Shown: positions 37,971-49,878 of the stretch, piece by piece
Position numbering within the stretch: the stretch's first letter is position 1
Layout: each line of letters starts with the position of its first letter
Assembly (NCBI GenBank): GCA_032622095.1
Contig: CP136063.1
Span: 9,837,814 to 9,901,813, forward strand
Origin: Siphonodentalium dalli
Lineage: Eukaryota > Mollusca > Scaphopoda > Gadilida > Siphonodentaliidae
Direction of reading: 5' to 3'
DNA: 64,000 bases
The notes under the pieces: generated by a model
The model's database searches: none
What the model was told of the DNA's origin: nothing
The model's input: the letters and a program-made list of their open reading frames with translations, nothing else
Made by a program: the position numbers and the translations under genes

Positions 37971-39729
37971 GTGAGTATATGACGCGATTAAATTATCATA
38001 AATATATAGAGGATCTCTGGCGAGTTATATTTGGATATAATATTTTATGAAACGAGTTTGACACATTTGATTCGCAACGAGTCATAGACGAATTGCGAAT
38101 CAAGTTTATCAAACGAGTTTCGTAAACTCTTTTATCCCCACATAACGAGTTGAAGATCGGGTATGTTAGATGAACAAAAACTAGAGCCGTGTGCCCTTTT
38201 AACAAGTCAAAATCGTTAACAGAAGCCGCAAAATACATAAGTGTTGGCTGAGACGCTTCACAACCGTATACGACAGTAGTGCGCGCTCTGGTTAGGAACG
38301 GAATATAAAATATAGTCCCCCAATTTGCCTCCTTGTGTTGTGTCTATTTTCGTTAGTGCAAGGATGTTGGACAAGAATTCTACTAAAATGCAAGAAATGT
38401 CTGTTCTTTGGTGTCTTGCGCGGCTTTTCGGGATAGTATTAATCCGCCTGAATCACTGTAAATTTTGTTGGCGCGATGCCAAGTGATTGCCGGCAAGCAA
38501 GCGCCTATTCACAATATTGACATATAAAGAAATATATAATGATTTTTATTGAGATAATAAGGGTTTCATGTGATAAACTCATTAAAATATAGTAGCATCT
38601 ACAATTCCTCACTACATTGCGGTGTACAATCAACCAGCATAGTAACACAGCAACACAGTAACACAGCACATGTTCCAAAAGATGGAATGGTATATCAACA
38701 TAATCAGATAATATGACCATACGCTAGCGTAATTAACGAACCAAGGCAAAACCACTCACATGAGGGTAGCTGTGGCTTTTTTGTTTTATTTGTTTTTTTT
38801 TATTTATCAAAATCTGTTTATAGATTCCCTGGTATTCCCTTCAAATAAAATTTACATAAGCCTATATTTCCTGGGTTGATTATCAGTAAAAGTAATTAGA
38901 GTAAAATTAGGCAAATCGTACTTTCGCGTAGTCTTGATTTACAGCTAGACTATACATGGTATAAACTACCAACATCAAAGTGAAAATAGTTATACCTTGT
39001 CGAGAGGGGAGCGGGAAATTGTTTAATTAATTCAACCTGTCTATTTATTTTCTTGACGCTGTGTGAGCGCTGGGGCTGAGATACTATATGGAGAAGCGTG
39101 TCCATTTCATAGCTGTTCATTTCATTCGTAAAGTGTCGTGTCGATTTTAACGAAAATCGACGAACAACCTCATCGTGTAACTTTCCGCATTGACCGAGTT
39201 CGCCTGAACCTGTACGAATGTATCTTCTGTTTTGTTCCCAATTATATGTTTTCGTTCGATTCCAGAAAATAGTATGATATTTATGGATTATCACATTCAT
39301 GTATGTAGTCTTATGATAACAATTAATTCCATATTAAATATATATTATTTCGTTTCGCACAGTACCAAGTGATGTACATTAAAGGCCCACTTCGCACAGT
39401 AGAAAGGTAAATTCGTGGTGACATTCTTATTATTTCACATCAGAAATTTAGATCACTTTTCACTCGCCTCGATAGGTGTAGACTGTAGTTACTATGGTGT
39501 CGTTTTGTATTGTGTCATATATCTCAATAAAACTACCGCTACGAATAAACTTTGTAATTCAATATTCATAATTCTCATTTGCAATAACAGTAATCAAAAG
39601 ATACAGTAACAAGATAATTCTATAATTCTATTACAACATTAATGTTTTAAGCCCACCATTCTACTGAGCGACAAAAGTGGTCTAAAATTCAAAACAGCAA
39701 CGTCGTGCTAGATAATAATTGATGATGTC

Positions 39730-40930
39730 ACAACTTGGAATTTTCTGTCTTTATAACTTGGAATTCTGTTTTTTTAACTCGGAATTTATGACTTTATAAC
39801 TCGGAATTTTGACTTTATAACTCGGAATTCTGTCTTTATAACTCGGAATTCTGACTTTATCGACTCGGAATTCTGACTTTATAACTCGGAATTCTGTCTT
39901 TTTAACTCGGAATTCTGTCTTTTTAAATCGGAATTCTGTCTTTTTATCTCGGAATTCTGACTTTATAACTCGGAATTCTGACTTTATAACTCGGAATTCT
40001 GACTTTATCGACTCGGAATTCTGTCTTTTTAAACTCGGAATTCTGTCTTTTTAACTCGGAATTCGGACTTTATAACTCGGAATTCGGACTTTGTAACTCG
40101 GAATTCGGACTTTATCGACTCGGAATTCTGTCTTTATAAACTCGGAATTCTGTCTTTTTAACTTGGAATTCTGTCTTTTTATCTCGGAATTCTGACTTTA
40201 TAAACTCGGAATTCTGTCTTTTTAACTCGGAATTCTGTCTTTATAACTCGGAATTCTGACTTTATAACTCGGAATTCTGACTTTATCGATTCGGAATTCT
40301 GTCTTTATAAACTCGGAATTCTGTCTTTTTATCTCGGAATTCTGACTTTATAAACTCGGAATTCTGTCTTATTAACTCGGAATTCTGTCTTTTTAAACTC
40401 GGAATTCTGTCTTTTTAAACTCGGAATTCTGTCTTTTTAACTCGGAATTCTGACTTTATTAACTCGGAATTCTGACTTTATAACTCGGAATTCTGTCTTT
40501 TTAAACTCGGAATTCTGTCTTTTTAACTCGGAATTCTGTCTTTATAACTCGGAATTCTGTCTTTTTAAACTCGGAATTCTGACTTTATTAACTCGGAATT
40601 CTGTCTTTTTAAACTCAGAATTCTGTCTTTTTAAATCGGAATTCTGACTTTATAAACTCGGAATTCTGTCTTTTTAAATCGGAATTCTGACTTTATCGAC
40701 TCGGAATTCTGTCTTTTTAAACTCGGAATTCTGTCTTTTTAACTCGGAATTCGGACTTTATAACTCGGAATTCGGACTTTATAACTCGGAATTCGGACTT
40801 TATCGACTCGGAATTCTGTCTTTATAAACTCGGAATTCTGTCTTTTTAACTCGGAATTCTGTCTTTTTATCTCGGAATTCTGACTTTATAAACTCGGAAT
40901 TCTGTTTTTTTAACTCGGAATTCTGACTTT
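39730..40930 (+). repeat. 21-22-bp array, ACTCGGAATTCTG(T/A)CTTT type
   Basis: About 55 copies of CTCGGAATTCTGTCTTTTTA with variants GACTTTATAA, GACTTTATCG and CGGACTTT. Every unit contains an EcoRI-like GAATTC. Unit length wobbles between 20 and 23 bp by loss or gain of A/T. Confidence 0.95.
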
Positions 40931-41165
40931 ATAACGAACCAAAGCCGCTTTGGGTCGTATATAGGCTATATCTGATTTTGTGACGTCACCAATTATTAAC
41001 AAATACGACGCTCTAATTTTTGAATTTGGGGAGCACTTTGGCCGCACAGTAGATCGGTGGGCCTAAAGCATTATTGTCGTAATCGGCTGTCAAGAGGCCA
41101 ACACAAATCAGTCGATGTGCAACATTCTCCTATTTATATAAACGTCATGTATGTGTTTTGTTATT
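40931..41165. repeat. Spacer block with inverted copy at 43430-43668
   Basis: Begins AACGAACCAAAGCCGCTTTG and includes GTGACGTCACCAATTATTAA, GTGGGCCTAAAGCATTATTG and GCAACATTCTCCTATTTATA. The same block, reversed, closes the complex at 43668 with GCTTTGGTTCGTTA. It resembles 1575-1613 plus 2085-2200. Confidence 0.8.
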
Positions 41166-42236
41166 TATAAAGTCAGAATACCGAGTTAGAAGACAGAATT
41201 CCAAGTTGATAAAGTCAAAATTCCGAATTATAAAGATAGAATTCCGAGTTTGGAAAGTCAGAATTCCTAGTTTATTAAGTCAGAATTCCGAGTTTAAAAA
41301 GACAGAATTCCGAGTTTAAAAAGTGAAAAATCCGAGTTTAAAAAGTGAAAAATCCGAGTTTAAAAAGACAGAATTCCGAGTTTAAAAAGTCAGAATTCCG
41401 AGTTATAAAGACAGAATTCCGAGTTAAAAAGACAGAATTCCGAGTTTAAAAAAGTGAAAAATCCGAGTTATAAAGACAGAATTCCGTGTTAAAAAGACAG
41501 AATTACGAGTTTAAAAACTAAGAATTCCGAGTTAAAAAGTCAGAATTCCGAGTCGATAAAGTCAGAATTCCGAGTTTATAAAGTAAAAAATCCGAGTTAT
41601 AAAGACAGAATTCCCAGTTATAAAAACAGAATTCCGAGTTTAAAAAGTGAAAAATCCGAGTTATAAAGACATAATTCCGAGTTAAAAAGACATAATTCCG
41701 AGTTTAAAAATTCAGAATTCCGAGTTAAAAAGACAGAATTCCGAGTTTAAAAAGTTCAAAATCCGAGTTATAAAGACAGAATTCCGAGTTCTAAAGTCAG
41801 AATTCCGAGTTTAAAAAGTCAGAATTCCGAGTTTAAAAAGTCAGAATTCCGAGTTAAAAAGACAGAATTCCGAGTTAAAAAGACAGAATTCCGAGTCGAT
41901 AAAGTCAGAATTCCGAGTTAAAAAGACAGATAAAAAGTCAGAATTCCGAGTTAAAAAGTCAGAATTCCGAGTTTAAAAAGTCAGAATTCCGAGTTTAAAA
42001 AGTGAGAATTCCGAGTTAAAAAAAAAGAATTCCGAGTTTAAAAAGTGAAAAATCCGAGTTAAAAAGTCAGAATTCCGAGTCGATAAAGTCAGAATTCCGA
42101 GTTAAAAAGTCAGAATTCCGAGTTAAAAAGACAGAATTCCGAGTTAAAAAGACAGAATTCCGAGTTTATAAAGTCAGAATTCCGAGTTTATAAAGACAGA
42201 ATTCCGAGTTATAAAGACAGAAAATTCCAAGTTGTG
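41166..42236 (-). repeat. Same 21-22-bp array, reverse orientation
   Basis: Units such as AAAGACAGAATTCCGAGTTA, the reverse complement of the array at 39730-40930, with extra variants AAGTGAAAAATCCGAGTT not seen in the first half. Private variants show the two halves have evolved separately since inversion. Confidence 0.95.
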
Positions 42237-43243
42237 ACGTCATCAATTATTATCTAGTACGACGTTGCTGTTTTGAATTTTAGACCACTTTTGTCGCACA
42301 GTAGAATGGTGGGCTTAAAGCATTAATGTCGTAATAGAAATATCTTGTTGCTGTGTCTTTTGATTACTGGTATTGCAAATGAGAATTATGAATATTGAAT
42401 TACAAAGTTCATTCGTAGCGGTAGTTTACATTTTATTGAGAAATAAGACACAATAAATAACGACACTATAGTAACTACAGTTTACACCTATCGGGGCGAG
42501 TGAAAAGTGATAAGAATGTCACCACGAATTTACCTTTCTACTGTGCGAAGTGGGCCTTTAATGTACATCACTTGGTACTGTGCGAAACGAAATAATATAT
42601 ATTTAATATGGAATTAATTGTTATAATAAGACTACATACATGAATGTGATAATCCATAAATATCATACTATTTTCTGGAATCGAAAGAAAACATATAATT
42701 GTGAACAAAGCAGAAGATACATTCGTGCAGGTTCAGGCGAACTCGTTCAATGCGGAAAGTTACACGATGAGGTTGTTCGTGTCGACGTCGTGTCGATTTT
42801 AACGAAAATCGACACGACACTTTACGAATGAAATGAACAGCTATGAAATGGACACGCTTCTCCATATAGTGTCTCAGCCCCAGCGCTCACACAGCGTCAA
42901 GAAAATAAATAGACAGGTTGAATTAATTAAACAATTTCCCGCTCCCCTCTCGACAAGGTATAACTATTTTCACTTTGATGTTGGTAGTTTATACCATGTA
43001 TAGTCTAGCTGTCAATCAAGACTACGCGGAAGTACGATTCGCCTAATTTTACTCTAATTACTTTTACTGATAATTAACCAAGGAAATATAGGCTTATGTA
43101 AATTTTATTTGAAGGGAATACCAGGGAATCTATAAACAGATTATGATAAATAAAAAACAAACAAATAAAAAAAAAGCTACAGCTACCCTCAAGTGAGTGG
43201 TTTTGCCTTGGTTCGTTAATTACGCTAGCGTATGGTCATATTA

Positions 43244-43670
43244 ACTCGGAATTCTGACTTTATAACTCGGAATTCTGACTTTATCGACTCGGAATTCTGA
43301 CTTTATAAACTAGGAATTGTGACTTTCCAAACTCGGAATTTTATTTTTATAATTCGGAATTTTGACTTTATCAACTTGGAATTCTGTCTTCTAACTCGGA
43401 ATTCTGACATTTATTAACCCGGCATTCTGACAAAACACATACATGATTGTATGCTTATATAAATAGGAGAATGTTGCACATCGACTGATTTGTGTTGGCC
43501 TCTTGACAGCCGATTACGACAATAATGCTTTAGGCCCACCGATCTACTGTGCGACAAAAGTGCTCCCCAAATTCAAATATTAGAGCGTCGTATTTGTTAA
43601 TAATTGGTGACGTCACAAAATCAGATATAGCCTATATACGACCCAAAGCGGCTTTGGTTCGTTATGAATT
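43244..43670. repeat. Short third array plus inverted spacer block
   Basis: Immediately after the palindrome end, about nine units of the array (forward orientation, more diverged) run to 43435, followed by the reverse complement of 40931-41165. This block would complete a second element of the same family, so the complex is a chain: arm, array, spacer, reversed array, reversed arm, array, reversed spacer. Confidence 0.8.
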
Positions 43671-45376
43671 GTCACTATTTCTTGGTGTGAATGTCTTACA
43701 CGGGAGCTGTACACCGTTTTCATCTGGCTTTAGAACGCATTACCTTATGTTTGGATCGCCATGCAAATAAAATAAAGAAACCACTAACTCTCAGTCAACA
43801 TACGTCATATAAACCGGTACCTACATGTTTACACGACTGGGTCGTTATCAATCACCAAGCGTCGTAGAGACTGTTAGCAAACGTCATAGAGACCCACAAA
43901 ATAATGCAGCCGCAATACCAACATCAATGTGAATTCCGTTACCTATTCCTTATTCGGAAATTGACCACGGGAAAGTCCTTAATGAGAACGTGGTCATTCA
44001 GAGCGGCAACTCATTTACGAACCACATTTTGAAACTCGACCCAAGCAACTCATTTCGGACAACTTTTTGAAACTCGACCCAAGCAACTCATTTTCGGACC
44101 ACGTTTTGAAAATCGACCCAAGCAACTAATTTTCGGACAACTTTTTAAAACTAGACCCATGTAATTTTCGGACCATAATGTTCGGCCCAGGTGGCTAATT
44201 ATGATTCTGAACTTACTTGAGACGTTTTCCTTTTATATGCCTATTTTCAATACATATTGGACGTTTAGCCCGAATTTGTTTCCGCCGAACTGATGTACTG
44301 CTCTACTAATGACTTCTCCGTTGTCATTTGCCACAATTGCTGTAAATTAGTAACGTAACTAATGCACGTTGCTAATACAATCGTCATTATTATATACCCA
44401 GACTCGAACATACTTATTGATTTTCAATGGTGGGAGTCTGGTGACGTCAGTGTACCTGGGGTGTCATGTCGATAGTTTCGTCTGCCCCCCCCCCCACATA
44501 TATTAAAGATGTATGTTAACATGTGATTACATCAGGATAACCATATAGGGGTATCGATTGCACTGTATTATTAGGGTTACCCTATATAAATTAAGCATGC
44601 ATGTAGTACATTACATATGCAAGCAAAGGCCGCAAAGTTGGTGTTCATACGTTTAGTATGGCACGAGTTAGCAACTTGCAACTGATGAAGATCTATTGGC
44701 TTTGTATCTTTTCCTTCTCGGGTGATTTCAATTATAAATTATAAATTATAAAATATGAACTTTTGGGTTTTATTAATTGAGATATTTTAGTGCGTACGTT
44801 CGAATTTTATTTCCAATTTGTTTTTAAATGTGGCTCTGTGCCACTGCTCTCCGCCCTAATAAAGTGAATGAGGAATCAGGTATCTGCACACTATTGGGTT
44901 AATTTTCCATTAATCCCCCTATTTGCATATGCTTTGCATATTCCCACTTCTTTCTCTTGGCATCCATATATTTGGTACCAGCGTTACTTTGTGATAAAAT
45001 GTTAAATGACTAATTGGTTGAGGCCATTATTCTTTCAGCTTAAACTAATTTGACATACCACAAAGCTTTCGAGCCGTCAGCCAGCATTTCGGTATGACAT
45101 TGTACTGTCATCCGGGAAGCTAGGAGTGATTTTCGCTAACCCAACATGATGTGTCACCTGGTCATACACCCACATACCACTTATTGTTACCTATAAAATA
45201 ACATATATATTATAACTATACGATATAGGTCTTAAATATGAATTATCTCTTAAATAACAGATTTGAAATAGTTGCGTGTGTATAAAATAATAAATATGAC
45301 ATGAAGACCTCTGTGAGGAAACGATTATATCAATTAATATTTTAGGACAGACCATACAGGCGATACCGTATAGCGA
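43671..45376. other. Intron 2, no gene; four 41-bp repeats
   Basis: 44010-44165 has four copies of about 41 bp containing TTTTGAAACTCGACCCAAGC and TTTCGGAC(C/A)AC. A C-run lies near 44490. No open frame here resembles a protein family. Confidence 0.5.
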
Positions 45377-45378
45377 TA

Positions 45379-45840
45379 TGTGACCCGCCATATCAAATCC
45401 AGTCGTAAGTCGGGATTTTGTTTACCCTGTGCCAATGCATTCTCTTATATATATGCGAGTCGACCATAGGTCGCCTCGCATTTTAGATAATGCATTGGCC
45501 TAACAATTTTTTATCTTTTTTTTAAAATAAATGTTTCTTACAATTTTTAGGACATAAAATTAAAAAAACATCAATTACCCTGCAGGGAGCCCCACACATA
45601 TATAGAAGCATATGGAAGAGTGTCGTCTGCTCATGTTTGTCTGGGGCTCTGTATGGGTGAAATTATAAAATTGTTAAAGAATACAAGAAAACATTATTAA
45701 AATTGTAAAAAATTGTTAGGCCAATGCATTCTCTTATATATGCGAAGCGACCTATGGTCGATTCGCATATATAAAAGAATGCATTGGCACAGGGTAAAAT
45801 AAATCCCGACTTACGACTGGATTTGATATGGCGGGTCACA
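45379..45840. mobile_element. 462-bp MITE, TSD TA, inside an older repeat
   Basis: Same family as 26699-27159: TGTGACCCGCC ends, TA on both sides, two hairpin cassettes (about 45427-45500 and 45718-45790), GAGCCCCACACATATATAG centre. The left hairpin has lost part of one stem. The flanking repeat (CGATACCGTATAGCGATA / TAGTGTATTATG) exists without the MITE near 36520-36545 (inverted), supporting insertion. Confidence 0.85.
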
Positions 45841-45842
45841 TA

Positions 45843-46571
45843 TAGTGTATTATGTTTTTCCTATAGCAGCGTACCGAACGTCAAATGTCCCAGATTGATT
45901 GAATGTATTGTTTTATTCCGTAGTTATGAGCGATAATGAGTCTAGTTAACGTTTATTTGTGACAAATTGCACAATAAAAGGTCGGCCTCTGTTGACAATA
46001 ACCATAGTAACCACTATTGCTCGTTAGCTAAACAATCACACATATTTAGACCAGAAAATATTCAAAATAAAATCAATATTAATTGATATAAGCATTTCCG
46101 AACAGGAGTCTTCGATTCAAATCTAACATATGTATACCTCGGTAACTATATAGCACATGTTTACAAAGAGATAATCGACCTTTAATCGAGTGCATGTACA
46201 CGTGGTTGTCGGCTGCGGCGACCGATATGTGACCAACTGATGTAATTATCATAAAAAACGATGTCATGTGACACATCATTCAGTTATCCATATAGATAGT
46301 TATCATAATGATAGTTATACATATATTTGAAAATGTGTTAGTCTTTAGTCAGAGCATTATCATTGAGTTTGGCGCTTTGTCTATGCATATTCTCACTCTG
46401 TCGTCGTAAAAAGGACGCCCAGAGGATGCGTCTATCAATGTCATTACGATATTGAACTGTTGAAGATCTAGTTTGCACAACTTTCCTCAATAAATTAGTA
46501 TGCACCATTCATAGATTAATTAATGGTTAAACTTTATTTCAAGTTCGTCCGTGTTTTCTTACCTTACGTAG
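45843..46571. other. Intron 2 end with a single copy of the 102-bp unit
   Basis: 46070-46195 is a diverged single copy of the 102-bp array unit (AAGCATTTCCGAACAGGAGT, TTTACAAAGAGATAATCGAC). The intron ends GTGTTTTCTTACCTTACGTAG, a good pyrimidine tract and acceptor. Confidence 0.6.
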
Positions 46572-46689
46572 ACAAGAAGGACCGTGCAGTAATAGATGAG
46601 GCATTCGCGGCGTGGAAGTCTGTCACATGTATCAAATTTATTCCAAGGACAAGCGAAGCAAACTACATCAACTTCATAAGGGGTCTCGG
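46572..46689 (+). CDS. Astacin protease exon 3: N-terminal catalytic half
   Basis: A 118-bp exon. The acceptor at 46571 is the one that keeps phase with exon 2; an AG at 46543 does not. It encodes KKDRAVIDEAFAAWKSV then TCIKFIPRTSEANYINF and IRGL, ending two bases into a Gly codon. The pattern I..A...W...TCI.F.PR....YI.F..G is characteristic of astacin domains, and the Cys is the first of the conserved disulfide cysteines. The donor GG/GTGAGT is followed directly by about 75 tandem copies of a 26-bp unit containing the donor. Confidence 0.92.
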
Positions 46690-48655
46690 GTGAGTTAATT
46701 CATACGACTTCAAAAGGAGTACGGGGTGAGTTAATTCATAAGGAGTACGGGGTGAGTTAATTCATAAGGAGTACGGGGTGAGTTAATTCATACGACTAAA
46801 GGGATACGGGGTGAGTTAATTCATAAGGAGTACGGGGTGAGTTAATTCATACGACATAAGGAGTACGGGGTGAGTTAATTCATTCGACATAAGGAGTACG
46901 GGGTGAGTTAATTCATACGACTTAAGGAGTACGGGGTGAGTTAATTCATACGACTTAAGGAGTACGGGGTGAGTTAATTCATACGACTTAAGGAGTACGG
47001 GGTGAGTTAATTCATAAGGTGTACGGGGTGAGTTAATTCATAAGGTGTACGGGATGAGTTAATTCATAAGGAGTACGGGGTGAGTTAATTCATAAGGTGT
47101 ACGGGGTGAGTTAATTCATAAGGAGTACGGGGTGAGTTAATTCATAAGGAGTACGGGGTGAGTTAATTCATAAGGAGTACGGGGTGAGTTAATTCATAAG
47201 GAGTACAGGGTGAGTTAATTCATAAGGAGTACGGGGTGAGTTAATTCATAAGGAGTACGGGGTGAGTTAATTCATAAGGAGTACGGGGTGAGTTAATTCA
47301 TAAGGAGTACGGGGTGAGTTAATTCATAAGGAGTACGGGATGAGTCAATTCATAAGGTGTACGGGGTGAGTTAATTCATAAGGAGTACGGGGTGAGTTAA
47401 TTCATAAGGAGTACGGGGTGAGTTAATTCATAAGGAGTACGGGGTGAGTTAATTCATAAGGAGTACGGGGTGAGTTAATTCATAAGGAGTACGGGGTGAG
47501 TTAATTCATACGACTAAAGGGATACGGGGTGAGTTAATTCATAAGGAGTACGGGGTGAGTTAATTCATACGACTTAAGGAGTACGGGGTGAGTTAATTCA
47601 TACGACTTAAGGAGTACGGGGTGAGTTAATTCATACGACTTAAGGAGTACGGGGTGAGTTAATTCATAAGGTGTACGGGGTGAGTTAATTCATAAGGTGT
47701 ACGGGGTGAGTTAATTCATAAGGAGTACGGGGTGAGTTAATTCATAAGGTGTACGGGGTGAGTTAATTCATAAGGAGTACGGGGTGAGTTAATTCATAAG
47801 GAGTACGGGGTGAGTTAATTCATAAGGAGTACGGGGTGAGTTAATTCATAAGGAGTACAGGGTGAGTTAATCCATAAGGAGTACGGGGTGAGTTAATTCA
47901 TAAGGAGTACGGGGTGAGTTAATTCACAAGGAGTACGGGGTGAGTTAATTCATAAGGAGTACGGGGTGAGTTAATTCATAAGGAGTACGGGGTGAGTTAA
48001 TTCATAAGGTGTACGGGGTGAGTTAATTCATAAGGAGTACGGGGTGAGTTAATTCATAAGGAGTACGGGGTGAGTTAATTCATAAGGAGTACGGGGTGAG
48101 TTAATTCATAAGGAGTACGGGGTGAGTTAATTCATAAGGAGTACAGGGTGAGTTAATTCATAAGGAGTACGGGGTGAGTTAATTCATAAGGAGTACGGGG
48201 TGAGTTAATTCATAAGGTGTACGGGGTGAGTTAATTCATAAGGAGTACGGGGTGAGTTAATTCATAAGGAGTACGGGGTGAGTTAATTCATAAGGAGTAC
48301 GGGGTGAGTTAATTCATAAGGAGTACAGGGTGAGTTAATTCATAAGGAATACGGGGTGAGTTAATTCATAAGGAGTACAGGGTGAGTTAATTCATAAGGA
48401 GTACGGGGTGAGTTAATTCATAAGGAGTACGGGGTGAGTTAATTCATAAGGTGTACGGGGTGAGTTAATTCATAAGGAGTACGGGGTGAGTTAATTCATA
48501 AGGAGTACGGGGTGAGTTAATTCATAAGGAGTACGGGGTGAGTTAATTCATAAGGAGTACAGGGTGAGTTAATTCATAAGTAGTACGGGGTGAGTTAATT
48601 CATAAGGAGTACAGGGTGAGTTAATTCATAAGGAGTACGGGGTGAGTTAATTCAT
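46690..48655 (+). repeat. 26-bp minisatellite, about 75 copies of a 5' splice site
   Basis: Units AAGGAGTACGGGGTGAGTTA plus ATTCAT repeat almost perfectly, with variants ATACGACTT(A)AGG, GGTGTACGG and AGTACAGGG. The exon 3 end and intron start (CTCGGGTGAGTTAATTCATA) align with the unit, so the array grew from the exon-intron junction. The longer units with ATACGACTTAAGG lie near the left end, in the middle and at the far right end. Confidence 0.95.
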
Positions 48656-48715
48656 ACGATTTAAGACAGTGCCTACTTCCGGCATAGATAGATCACTACA
48701 GTGCCACAATAGCAG

Positions 48716-49321
48716 ACTAAGTGTCACATAATTATTGGTCCTTACAAGCAACTGTCCTCTTGTGAAACGGGCCAGTAATAGTGAACTATATCAATATATG
48801 TGACCCGCCATATCAAATCCAGTCGTAAGTCGGGATTGTTTTTACCCTGTGCTAATGCATTCTCTTATATATGCGAGTCGACCATCGCATATATAAGAGA
48901 ATGCATTGGCCTAACAATGTTTTACAATTTTAATAAAAAAAAATTGTATTCTTTAACAATTTTATAATTTCACCCATACAGAGCCCCAGACAAACATGAG
49001 CAGACGACACTCTTCTATATGTTTCTATATATGTGTGGGGCTCGCTGCAGGGTAATGGATGTTTTTTATTTTATGTCCTAAAAACATTTATTAAAAAAAA
49101 TAATAAAAAATTGTTGGGCCAATGCATTCTCTTATATATGCGAGGCGACCTATGGTCGACTCGCATATATAAGAGAATGCATTGGCACAGGGTAAAAACA
49201 ATACCGACTTACGACTGGATTTGATATGGCGGGTCACATATATTGATATAGTTCACTATTACTGGCCCGTTTCACAAGAGGACAGTTGCTTGTAAGGACC
49301 AATAATTATATGACACTTATG
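48716..49321. repeat. Large inverted repeat centred on a MITE
   Basis: About 80 bp on each side (48716-48796 and 49241-49321) are inverted copies: CAAGCAACTGTCCTCTTGTG and GGGCCAGTAATAGTGAACTA on the left pair with the same words reversed on the right. The MITE at 48799-49238 lies exactly at the centre, making a 606-bp nested palindrome. Confidence 0.85.
48799..49238. mobile_element. 440-bp MITE, TSD TA, reverse centre
   Basis: Same family as 26699-27159, with the GAGCCCC...GGGGCTC centre in the opposite orientation. The left hairpin has lost most of its loop (GCGAGTCGACCATCGC), the right one is complete. Confidence 0.85.
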
Positions 49322-49875
49322 TAGAAAATATTACATATTATAATCTTGTATACGGGGGTCCTATGGGCAGGGAGGTTGGTGGGTCATGACCCTCTGGGCA
49401 GGTTCCTTCCCGCGTCAAGTTATGACGCCACAATCCCTAGCGCCAGTATGGGAAAGAAGTAAGATATTGGCATATTTATTGAAGAAGTAAAGTATTTATA
49501 TGTCACGTGATAGATATTAATATTAATTTAGAGGGAATTGTGCAGAAGTTATTAACTAACTTATTGCATTTACTTGACTAATAACTATTTACCTACTGTA
49601 AGTCATCACTACAGTGTAAAAATTATAAAACGAACGGTACCATCTAAATGAATCACCACTAAAGGTCGGAAGTAACGTTCGTACTCAAAGTGGGTACGAA
49701 ATCTACCGGAATTGAAAGCGGGTACGCTTTTACTTAAGTATAAATAATCATATGTCCCAATTTCATGCAATAAATTCGTCCCAAAGGAATTGCCATACAA
49801 TGCATGGGTTGGCAACTTCCAGTTGGAGGCATTGAAAACCAAACTCACCGACGATTTGAAAAAACGTGAGGCCTC
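49322..49875. other. Intron 3 segment, no gene assigned
   Basis: A minus-strand open frame of 79 codons at 49609-49848 ends just before the Harbinger-like element. It is not a family I recognise and has no visible start or splice context, so I do not call it. Confidence 0.35.
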
Positions 49876-49878
49876 TTA

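Larger units (their letters stand above)
38709..43243. mobile_element. 4.5-kb palindromic element with inverted arrays
   Basis: Arms of about 1.0 kb (38709-39725 and 42232-43243) are inverted copies; ends read TAATATGACCATACGCTAGC and contain TTAACGAACCAAGGC. Between them the 21-22-bp array runs in one orientation (39730-40930), then a 230-bp spacer, then the same array reversed (41166-42236). No coding sequence. The arms are the uninterrupted versions of the repeat split at 2642, 14913 and 20167. It sits in astacin intron 2. Confidence 0.85.

Noticed and set aside
46690-48655. CRISPR-like regular repeats
   Set aside because: Units are contiguous without unique spacers, the host is a eukaryote and no cas genes exist; the other arrays fail for the same reasons.
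49609-49848. 79-codon minus-strand frame next to the Harbinger-like element
   Set aside because: Considered as a transposase remnant, but the expected DDE-region motifs are not present.
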